Source: Neopestalotiopsis rosae
Lineage: Eukaryota > Ascomycota > Sordariomycetes > Amphisphaeriales > Sporocadaceae
Direction of reading: 5' to 3'
Assembly: GCA_023078685.1 (NCBI GenBank)
Contig: JALGAS010000009.1
Location: 2,170,001 to 2,234,000, forward strand
DNA length: 64,000 bases
Below, in pieces: positions 52,551-61,215 of this stretch (the first letter of the stretch is position 1; every line of letters starts with the position of its first letter). The position numbers and the translations under genes were made by a program. The notes beneath the pieces are model-generated. The model was not told the origin of the DNA. It saw only the letters and a list, made by a program, of their open reading frames with translations, and searched no databases.

Positions 52551-53358
52551 ATGGCAATACCGTCACCTCAACGACCTCGACTCGGTCCCAACGCTCATTC
52601 TCGAAGGTTTCAACGGCTTCCTAATGTACGTGCTGCACTCCGTGGGCCGGACTCGCGACTTAATACGACTGCCTCTGCGAGGATACCGGTCAATACATCG
52701 ACTTCCATGCCCGCCAGCATGCAGCTCCATCCGCAGAATATGATAGAACCACATCAAGAAAACACCAACGACCGAGATGAGCAAGGAACAGATTTACCAG
52801 TGACGGAAATATCTCATCTGTATGTCGGTAGTCTCTCATACAAACCCACTCGACGTCAACTAACCAAGCCCGAGTCAAACTGAGGTCATGAAACTCAGAG
52901 AACATATCAAAGGAGAGATGGACCATATGTCATCAAAGCTGGACAGCATCTTGTCAGACGTATCGCAATTAATGACCGAGTAAGTGTAGATTATGTTTGT
53001 ATGAGTGTACTTCGCTAATGAGTGTATCAAAAGGGTTAAAAGCACGTAAGTGACAGCTCAGATTGCTCGAGTATCGAAGTTGCGAACAAAAAGACTGATA
53101 GAATCTATGGGCATAGGAGACAAGAGGTCGACGAGTAGTAAGTAACAGCCCGATGTTTCTCGAAATTTCTCATACTTCCATTTACTGACGATTTTCTGAA
53201 GCTTTCAGCATCACAGGACCGACACAGAGTTATTCATTTCCTTGTTAAAAGAGGCGGTTGAACTAGACGAGATGCAGTACGACTCGAACGAGGTACAACC
53301 AGAACAAGAAGGTTTCATGGACCCAGCACTGTTTGAACAGGGCACGTTGCACAATTGA
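52551..53358 (+). CDS. Five-exon coiled-coil protein with 12- and 21-nt micro-exons (189 aa)
   Basis: Exons 52551-52819, 52869-52979, 53034-53045, 53117-53137 and 53202-53358 join in phase; all four introns interrupt codons after the second base. The donors are GTATGT or GTAAGT. The product has a basic, Pro/Arg-rich N-terminus (MAIPSPQRPRLGPNAHSRRF), a helical segment (EVMKLREHIKGEMDHMSSKL), the micro-exon residues EVKST and RQEVDEY, and a C-terminal helix (ELFISLLKEAVELDEMQYDS). A frame further on (53333-53551, MSSTQFSEDVENKRNELYVE) may be another exon. No known family. Consistent phase across four introns makes chance unlikely. Confidence 0.6.
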
Positions 53359-53806
53359 CCATGAAATACCAGCGTTGGGCTGTTGTCGGATGTCGAGTAC
53401 TCAGTTCTCAGAAGATGTTGAGAACAAGCGAAACGAGCTGTATGTGGAGTTTGCACTGAAAAGCAAGTTTGCAAAGCAGTCAAAGGATCTTCTCCAGAAT
53501 TTGAGGCTTTCGTCTCGGCTAGGAGATGCGGATATCAGCATAGTGCAGTAGCGATTGTTTGGTTTGAAGCCTCACTATGCAGTTTGGAGCTCGATCTTCG
53601 CTATTGTCAAAATATCTACTACTACGATATCGCATTTTGTCAGCCCCGTGACGACTCCGAGTAATAACCTACCAGTTTTCGCCAAATGCATGTTTGTACG
53701 TAATGTAAGTAATTCATGAAGATTCTAACTATAATCTAGAACACCTCTTAAATGCAGCTTGCAATTCGCTGCTCGGCATGCAGTCTGCGTGTCTGCTCAC
53801 GACATA
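53359..53806. other. Stretch with a possible extra exon
   Basis: The plus frame to 53551 is helical (FALKSKFAKQSKDLLQNLRL) and could belong to the upstream gene if an intron removes its stop at 53356-53358. The rest is empty. Confidence 0.3.
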
Positions 53807-55007
53807 TCAGCCGTGAACCTTCCAAGGTCTCCCACAATGGTGGCAGTTTAGACCACACAATTTCTTGAGCTTCGACAATTCAGGACATTTGCTTCTACCA
53901 AGAGTCTTCCACCTTGGACACAAAGTTTGGAAGGCTTCTGTTCTCATGTCTTGTTGATCTGAGCGCAATGCCATGGTCAGCGCTTCAAAAAGCGGTATAT
54001 CCCCATCCCTTCCCATCTTGAACGCTGCAGAGTGGAGGTCCCACACGGCTGCCAACACTCCCAGACAAGAGGCTGTCGTATATTCAAAACCTGGCACGAC
54101 GCCACCGCGTAAAGTCAATGTCGCGTGCAGGCAACCTGGTGGCAGCTTGATGGCCACGTCGTCAGTCGTGATCAGAAAGACTCCTCTCTCAAGCTTCTCG
54201 TGAAGCCGGATGAAAATATCGTTTTGAGCGCATTCCTTAGCATATAATCGACGATTCTCGTCAGTTAGAGGGTATGTTGCCCAAAGCTTAACGCAGCCGC
54301 CGTGCGATGTCGTGATGACATGCTTGCCGTGGTCTGGAGATAGATTAGCAGATGGTCTAGCTCCGCGGAATGTTTCCTTACCAATATGTAAATCGACGAA
54401 TGTGTACTTAGGCGTGACGTTAATGCTAGTCAAGATGTCATTGTCCACATAGTATGGATGCGTCCCGATGAACCTCTCCGGCATCCTCATCTGGGCGACG
54501 CAAGTACTCATATTGGTAGCATAATAAGTCGATGAAGCATCTGGATCCCGAAGCTGTTGTAAGACTTTGATGAAAGGTGCATCATCGCAAGGAAAATGTG
54601 GTCTGCCCCGAACGTAGACTTTTGTTTCTCTTTTATCGAACTCATGAATAAGTTCGTTGAGCAGGTCGTCATAGGCAGGTTTCTTGACCCAACATTCGCT
54701 CGCGGGATAGAGAGCAGGGGCATCCTGGAAGAGATCTTGCCACAGATGAACAGCTTCCGGTGCTGGAAGGGGTTGTGAGTCCTTCTGACCGACGGATCGC
54801 AGAGCGAAACGCCGCCGTCAAGGGCGCCAACGGCCCCTGCGATATGTTAAGGACCTCCTCCATGAGACCTTCTGGCTCGAGTTCTTGTTTCACTTCTTGC
54901 GAATGGCGTTAAATATGCCGGCCCCAGTTGCTTCTGCCTACCTCTTCGACTCGTTTGGCGCAATAAGGACAGATGTCAGGCCATTTTATCTTTCCTCCTT
55001 TCGGCAT
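53807..55007 (-). pseudogene. C2H2 zinc finger - JmjC-like (cupin) protein, interrupted
   Basis: ATG at 55007 begins MPKGGKIKWPDICPYCAKRV and completes a C2H2 finger (CPYC ... RHI-stop-RH), where a TAA interrupts the His pair. The same frame goes on with QELEPEGLMEEVLNISQG. Another frame then carries LWQDLFQDAPALYPASECWV and LLNELIHEFDKRETKVYVRG into the intact last 234 codons: KYTFVDLHIGKE, SHGGCVKLWATYPLTDENRR and LPPGCLHATLTLRGGVVPGF. This is the order I recall for fungal JmjC-like proteins. His in DLHIG and in CLHAT would be metal ligands, but the usual Asp/Glu partner is uncertain. It is possibly a demethylase-fold protein and is damaged upstream. Confidence 0.65.
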
Positions 55008-55090
55008 TCTGCAGGGGACGAAGAATAGGGTACTCAACAGCTGTGGAAGACAGGGCTACAAATACCAAATGCTTATGCGTGAGAAGATGA

Positions 55091-55165
55091 GGACGGGTGA
55101 CGATGGGTGACGATGGGTGACGATGAGAGAGGATGGGGGAGGATGGGAGAGGATAGGTCAGGATG
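55091..55165. repeat. GGATGGGTGAC-type short tandem repeat
   Basis: GATGGGTGAC and GGATGGGAGA units are repeated about seven times with drift. G-rich on the plus strand. Confidence 0.8.
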
Positions 55166-56119
55166 GCTAGAGCAGTGACCCCGCGCCGAGCCGCTAGGCA
55201 AAGATGGATCGGTGCACCAGCTGGCTGCCAACTGCCGCTGAAGTTGAGATGGTATTTCGATCAAGCCCATACTGATGACCCAAGGTTATCCCAAGAAAAA
55301 TTGAAATGTAACCCAAATAGTACTGTCTCACAAACAACTGTGATCCTTTTGTTTCGGACTCTAGCTCAATTTCTGGGATCAAGACTGTCCGTTTCATCCT
55401 CGTGAGGTACGAGACAAGTGGCCGATTGAGGATCCGCATTCAGGCACCTTCGGAGAAGATGACGGTACAACGGATTCTGGAGGTAATGGTTTTTACGACT
55501 ATGATTCAGACTGGTCTTACTAAGATCATATTAGGCGAAAGTTAGTGATCGCAACCAAATGTATGCGCTGGAATCAGCACAGATGTAGCCCGGGTGGAAT
55601 CAAGCGAACACATTTTTGAGGCTGGCATCACATTATTAGGTCAGTCATTCGAATTGTCCGTACCATATCTGCTTGGCAGGTGGATAAGGCGCCCGCAGGC
55701 TGAAGATATTGCGCGCATGATCCCCGACTTTCTGGTTGTAGAGTGTCAAGTCAACGGTGCTAGTCCCTTGGGCTCAGGTCAGGGTAGCATTAGCAACGGG
55801 TTTGGTCTGGCCGATATGGGTCTCATGACCTTATTCCACTGTGCTGATGATTGCTTCCGATTCGGCAGGGACTTGTCATTTGCCACAGCAGATAGGTACG
55901 GCAGTGCGCATGATTTATCCCCAGGATAGTATGCATTGGTTACTGTGCAGATACTTCCAAAGTACAGAGAGGGTTCAAATGAATATGGAAGTGAATACGG
56001 TGCACAATTGTCTCCAGGAGACTGCTTTCGTGCTACAAGAGCTAGACTTGAAGCTCGTGCTATATACTTGGGGTCTATTGTGATTCTTCTCAATGGATTT
56101 TCCAAAATAAAAGGCAAAG
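55166..56119. other. Stretch without a supported gene
   Basis: A plus frame at 55594-55929 (FELSVPYLLGRWIRRPQAED) and a longer minus frame at 55779-56252 overlap; the latter runs into the truncated JmjC-type copy in a wrong frame. Neither is called. Confidence 0.3.
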
Positions 56120-56275
56120 AGAAAACATGTCGGCATTGTTTATATTCTGGACATTCTTTTCTCTTTGTAGAACTCATAATCAAGTTCATTGAGTAGGTCG
56201 TCATAGGCAGGCGTTTTGAGACATTCGCTCTCGGGGTAGAGGGCAGGGGCATCCTGGCTGAGATCTTGCCACAGA
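56120..56275 (-). pseudogene. Truncated second copy of the C2H2-JmjC gene segment
   Basis: The minus strand reads WQDLSQDAPALYPESECLKT then PAYDDLLNELDYEFYKEKR, matching residues encoded at about 54610-54760 in the neighbouring gene (WQDLFQDAPALYPASECWVK and PAYDDLLNELIHEF). Both ends are lost. It lies in the same orientation about 1.5 kb away, so a partial tandem duplication is likely. Confidence 0.75.
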
Positions 56276-56724
56276 CGTGGCGCTCAAGTAAATCCTGCTT
56301 CGCAGAAGCGGAAGCCGTTTTCGCTATTCATTGTGACTATACAACACACTTGCTGGAATTCTTCACAGGGCTAGAATGCTAATCAACGTGGGAATTAAAT
56401 TGCCACTAGACTGATTTCTGCATATTAACATATTTGACCTGTTGTAGGAAACAAAACCATCGTGCACAAAATCATCCCATCATTGAGTAGCAAGCCTTTT
56501 GTACACCTAGAGCTTGGAACCATCTGGCCCGATTTCTATCCCCGAGGCAAGATAATTGATGTACTTGCTATCCGGTCTCAAAGTCCCATATATGTGATGC
56601 ACGACAGGAACTGGGAGACTACCATACCCAAAGCTCACCCCTTTCGGGTCAGAACCGAATGTCAGACCTGGAGGTTCACGCCTGATGGGACGTGCAAATA
56701 TGGATGATGTCTGGAGTATTTCCT
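56276..56724. other. Intergenic stretch
   Basis: A plus frame at 56462-56707 is unassigned. Nothing else was seen. Confidence 0.3.
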
Positions 56725-56904
56725 AGAGAAGCGTGTAGAGAAGTGTGTAGAGAAGTGTGTAGAGAAGTGTGTAGAGAAGTGTGTAGAGAAGTGTGTAGAG
56801 AAGTGTGTAGAGAAGTGTGTAGAGAAGTGTGTAGAGAAGTGTGTAGAGAAGTGTGTAGAGAAGTGTGTAGAGAAGTGTGTAGAGAAGTGTGTAGAGAAGT
56901 GTCT
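56725..56904. repeat. 12-bp minisatellite, 15 units
   Basis: AGAGAAGTGTGT is repeated about 15 times; the first unit has C for T and the last is altered. Read on the plus strand it gives REVC repeats. The middle units are identical, so the array is young or homogenised. Confidence 0.95.
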
Positions 56905-57181
56905 GTCGCAGGATATGGCTAGATATTTTATAGCTAATCAGTACCCTGAAGAATGCCGCAACATGTCTACAATATATTTAGTAATTACGATGGTTTGTAT
57001 CAGTAAAGCCGAAGCCAGCGCCTACAGGGAGTCTGAAGGCCAAGTCCGATCAAACACGGCCCAAGTCCACGAGAGAGCTAGAGTCTATGCTGCCTGTTGT
57101 GTAGGGCATGCAAGTTTGCGTTCAGGGACAGCAAACTTCATCCATTCCCATAGATCCCTTGGCTTGTGGGCCTAAAATCCG

Positions 57182-57795
57182 TCAGCCGAAGAATGTGGGT
57201 TTAAGCTCGCTCCAGTCTTCCGGACTCAGACCGTGCTCTCTATAATGCCTGTTCCTTTGAGCCAGGTGAGCCAGGTAAGGGTGGGAACAACAATAGTGGT
57301 TTCTTCTGGAAGTCCAAGTTTTGTTTACGATCGGCGAGAACGGCAAGACTGCCTCTATTGGTAGGAAAAGTGATGACCTGGCGACACGGCTTAGCTGCAT
57401 CGTAAATACAGCGTGATCAGGATGAACCCTCTGGCAGCCTCCATGTCCATGCTACAAGCAAGAATGCCATTCTACCTGGATTGTTAGCCTTTAAATCTCG
57501 GATCAGATGTTTGTTCACTTGAAATCCGAGTAGACCCGGAATCGCTTTCTGTAAAATGCGACCTGACTCACGTCTTTTGCCATGGATTGCACGGTCTTGA
57601 TTTAACCATTCTTCTTGTGGGTTTGGGTATGCTCAAAAAGTCGCCATGGGACCCACTATACACGAGTTCCGAACTCTCACATTGATCAATCCGCTGCTGT
57701 ACGTCTCGTGTATGCTCCATGCATGAGTATGTGTTTTTGAAATCACTCGAAATGAACTGGGGGCCCTCCTGAACATTGGACTGAGACGCTGACAT
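57182..57795 (-). CDS. Possible two-exon gene, unassigned
   Basis: ATG at 57795 begins MSASQSNVQEGPQFISSDFK and runs to CNPWQK, where GTGAGT (about 57572) starts an intron that could end at GGCTAACAATCCAG. Downstream, the frame ending at 57182 reads VHPDHAVFTMQLSRVARSSL and finishes HGLSPEDWSELKPTFFG, which looks coding. The exact acceptor is unclear because the best one leaves an in-frame TAG. No family recognised. It could be a broken gene. Confidence 0.35.
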
Positions 57796-58432
57796 AAGCG
57801 TCTCCTGTTATTGAGTCACTAGTTGTATTACTTGAGTCGTTTGGCTGTCCATATGTGCATTGTGAATCAGGGCGTGGTATGGATGTGCGCAATCTTTGTT
57901 ATTGCTACGCACTTGAAGTTCTTTCCCAAACAATAACTACCGCCTTGACTTGTCCTCCGGCAAGTTGCCTCCTTTATCAGCTAATGATGAAATGTGTCCT
58001 GTTCGAAAAGCGCTGGGTCGTCGTGTTCCATGATAGGTGAGGAATATATCATCTTTCGTAACTGCTAAATGGACAAGGAAGACGGTTGTTCATGGTGCAC
58101 TTCACTCTGACATTACTCTCATATATGTTTGCCAGAAAATCCGTTAACGGATAATGACGTGATCATAGGGGCGCATAATGACGCTTGCGTGTGCATCTAA
58201 AATCATAGGTGATCTTCGTATGTCTGAGAAGCGATATTTGGCAATTGTTGAGGAACTGTAATGGGTGAGGAATTTCATCGTGTCTCAATCATATATAAAA
58301 ATGTACTGCATACATACCACACACAATGCACTGTGAGTATTGTTTAGTCTATCACATATACTCGGATTTCGATTTCTTTCGAGCATCTAAGACCTCGTCT
58401 CCCAGACTTCACCCAATTTCAAAGCATTTTAA
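57796..58432. other. Intergenic stretch
   Basis: No supported gene; the frame at 58326-58706 is the shadow of the chromodomain-like gene. Confidence 0.3.
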
Positions 58433-58771
58433 ATGGCTTCTTCGACAACAACTGATAACGTGCAGCGAGGTGAAAAAGTCGGAGCTACCTGGTCAAACCA
58501 TGTGGTCGTATCCCATGCTTTGTGCACATACAAATTGTCCGACACGGTTCTATATGGCATCCTTGCTCGGAATCAAGACCCGTTCTGGCATTCAAGCGAT
58601 GAACTGTTGTGGGTTCATCGTACAGGTACAGATCTGTCGGTCTGGCAAGACATCCACCGACGGCCCACCACCAATTACTGTCTTGAACACGATGTCGAAG
58701 CCATAATTGGACATTATGAGTTCGATGACGGCCGATTATTCTACGCCGTGAGGTGGACCGAGTACAGCTAG
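58433..58771 (+). CDS. Small protein ending in a truncated chromodomain, 112 aa
   Basis: ATG at 58433 (MASSTTTDNVQRGEKVGATW). Residues about 84-112 read EHDVEAIIGHYEFDDGRLFY then AVRWTEYS, the first two strands of a chromodomain (usual pattern: Y.VE.I..HR....G...YLV+W.GY). The frame stops at TAG exactly where SSN-like sequence would continue the domain; the next codons read SSNSIC. The third strand and C-terminal helix are therefore lost, or a stop or missed intron interrupts them. The N-terminal half (YKLSDTVLYGILARNQDPFW) is not recognised. Confidence 0.5.
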   Translation: MASSTTTDNVQRGEKVGATWSNHVVVSHALCTYKLSDTVLYGILARNQDPFWHSSDELLWVHRTGTDLSVWQDIHRRPTTNYCLEHDVEAIIGHYEFDDGRLFYAVRWTEYS

Positions 58772-59208
58772 TCTTCTAATTCGATATGCTGATTCATGCA
58801 ATGGTTTAAGTATGTATGTGCACCACGAATACTGTGATGTATTGATGGGAGAAAATGGACGTGCGAACCGTGCACTGCCGTTTTCAGATCTACCTCCCAA
58901 GAAATGCCAGAAATGGAGTATTTTCACAATATCTCGAATGAGTGGATATGTGTGATGTTTCCAATTCCGGCACTTCGAATCGAGCTACTTTTGGGCAAGA
59001 CTTGCGACTGGCCAGTCTCTTGAAAACAAAAGCGTCATAAATGGAGCTAGATATATTAGGAATAAGGGATCGCGAACATTCCCCAATCGCTGCAGGACCG
59101 GCAAGGACTGGGAACTTGTATGTATTGCAGCACCCATATTTCGAGCAAAACCCAACAATTTCATATTTTCACATCAAATTCTGACACGACCGCATCCGCT
59201 TAGTTGCC
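58772..59208. other. Intergenic stretch
   Basis: No supported frame. Confidence 0.3.
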
Positions 59209-59790
59209 ATGTGGTCTATTCTGAGAGCTCCACGGCTATTAGAATCAAACAAAAAGACGGCACAACCTGGTGAAGAAGAGGATGGTATACACCAATCGGT
59301 AACAAAGGATCTTCCCTCTTACCAAAATCGATATAGCTACTGTATCTACAGGGACATGCTGATTCACGTGCCTCTTAGCCAGCATCTTGTCGATCGCTTG
59401 ACACAGGCAACGACCGATGTTATGCCTATAGATGCCTGCTTCGATACATCAGTACGACCAATAGGCTCAGCCACACCTCCGCCGCTGAGCTGCTTCATCG
59501 ACCACGTGGTATACCGACTTCAAATATCGCCTATCATATTACTATCGGCCACTGTGTATCTCGATCGTTTGAAGTCCAAGATACAATCTCATAAGAAAAT
59601 TTTAAAGTGCACTGCATATCGAATTTTCCCTGGCAGTTGTACTCATCGCCTCGAATGTCTTTGTGGCTGGTCAGGCTTCTGTGCATGTCTGGAGACGCTG
59701 TCTGTGGCATCGATTTCACTTATGAGCTACCTCACTCAACGAGATCGAGGTTTTCACAGCAGGGATACATTGGCCATAGGTGCATTGGTT
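59209..59790 (+). pseudogene. Pho85-type cyclin, interrupted
   Basis: ATG at 59209. Residues about 84-135 carry the cyclin-fold start: PPPLSCFIDHVVYRLQISPI then ILLSATVYLDRLKSKIQ, as in fungal Pcl-type cyclins that activate Pho85. After TAYRIF an extra C in the run 59628-59630 shifts the frame; the other frame continues LAVVLIASNVFVAGQASVHV. It stops at TGA, where CGA would restore RATSLNEIEVFTAGIHW, the next cyclin helix. The C-terminal end of the domain is absent. This looks like a decaying cyclin gene. Confidence 0.6.
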
Positions 59791-59870
59791 CGAGGTTGAG
59801 ACTTGTTTGCGGACAAGCATTTTATCCGGCTACGAAACATGGAGCAACTCAACAGGGGACGTGAGAGATA

Positions 59871-59880
59871 TAAGTAGAAG
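59871..59880 (+). promoter_or_regulatory. TATA-like site upstream of the 59982 gene
   Basis: GATATAAGTAG lies about 110 bases before the start codon at 59982, in a pyrimidine-rich leader (TTCTTTCGTCTTCTC). Confidence 0.35.
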
Positions 59881-59981
59881 CTCCCTCTGGCAGCGTGGAA
59901 TCGTTCTTTCGTCTTCTCTAAGTTTTACTTTCTTGACATTTCCCGCCTCTTAACAAGCTACCGAACACCAACACTCACGCC

Positions 59982-61215
59982 ATGTTCACCCAGATTGGCC
60001 TCTTGGATAGCCTCACGGCTCGAGGGCATCACGAATCTTTATCCCATGGAATCAAACCATTTTCCGCCTTCGAGAGCTCTCGAGACGATAGGTCTCGAGA
60101 ATATCTGACACCGTTGTATCCTACGACGTATAGCTTGAGCGGGAGCAACACAGAGACAGTGTCAGCCATGAACACTCCCACGGTCTCAAATGAGAGACCC
60201 CCAGGCAAGGACTTCATTCGAAAGACTCGCGTCATTGATTACCCAGGCATCACGACCAAATCAACAACCCATTATCACTATCCACTACACGCTACGTTCC
60301 GCAGGATGAAGCGGTTCTCAGATGTCAAAGTACAACCACACGAAGTGCTGCGCCCGATAGGGCAGCCTCATTTCATGCTCTGCTCAGAGGATTGGCTCAA
60401 GGAGACTGAAGGATCGGACGAACTGGAGGCTTTGAGGCCCGTTCATGTAGACAGGAATCCTTCTGTCGTGCTCGAAGATGATTTTCGAGATAGCGACACC
60501 GATGTGAAGGCATTCCACGAGAATGACGGTTTCTGGGACTTCTACAGCTCGGACAGCATTACCGAAGATGCGGGCATCGGTAGTAGCCACCACGAAAACG
60601 ATATTTTCGAGAGAAACGCAAGGAAGGGAAAAATCCTCAACAAGCTCCGGGTAAGGAGAAGTATACAGAATCTCGACGAGGATGAGGCCTTTCAAAAGGA
60701 CTTGCCGGTCTCGAACAGAGATCCAATCTTACGATGTCCCAAGCTGCGAAAGGCTGACTGCGATCGAAGAATCAGGCGGAGCACAAGGAAGGGGAGCCGC
60801 AACGCTAGAAGATGTCGGTCGCATTCCAGTCGGAATGGAAGTGTACGTTATAAGGACGTCCCCCTTCGTTATGGTCGTCAATCGCCTGCAGCGTATCCTT
60901 GTAGAAGGGGAGTCGATTTCTACAGAATTGATTTGGAGCAATCGCGCAAAGGTCTGGCACGACTTGAAAGACTCGCGGAAGACAAATACTGTGGATTTAC
61001 TCAAACCTGAGCTCCGGGCGTTTCTCGGTGTCATTGTTCTCGTCAATGGAGACGGAAAACCTCCCACATTTCACTGGGAAGAAGCGACGCAGATGTTCTC
61101 TTGCGTAGACGAGATAACACAAGAGACCGCTGGCATTTCAGAAGATGTGCTTCGAAAGGTGATAAGCGGCGAAGACCTAAGCATTACAATTGACTGGAAG
61201 GAAATGTCAGAATGA
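59982..61215 (+). CDS. Two-exon hypothetical protein, 387 aa
   Basis: ATG at 59982 (MFTQIGLLDSLTARGHHESL). Exon 59982-60650 ends before GTAAGG; exon 60721-61215 follows CAGAG. The 70-bp intron joins NKLR to IQSYDVPSCERLTAIEE in phase and avoids the poor-quality Arg-rich frame (RRIRRSTRKGSRNARR) that unspliced reading would give. The N-terminal half is acidic and Ser-rich (SDSITEDAGIGSSHHENDIF). The C-terminal domain (GRIPVGMEVYVIRTSPFVMV, ELRAFLGVIVLVNGDGKPPT) is globular. No family recognised. A minus-one or plus-one error is an alternative to the intron. Confidence 0.55.

Noticed and set aside
55779..56252. 157-codon minus-strand ORF
   Set aside because: It reads the truncated JmjC-type segment in the wrong frame and continues antisense into unassigned sequence.
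56692..56922. REVC-repeat ORF, 76 codons
   Set aside because: Direct consequence of a 12-bp repeat unit; no start context or flanking coding sequence.
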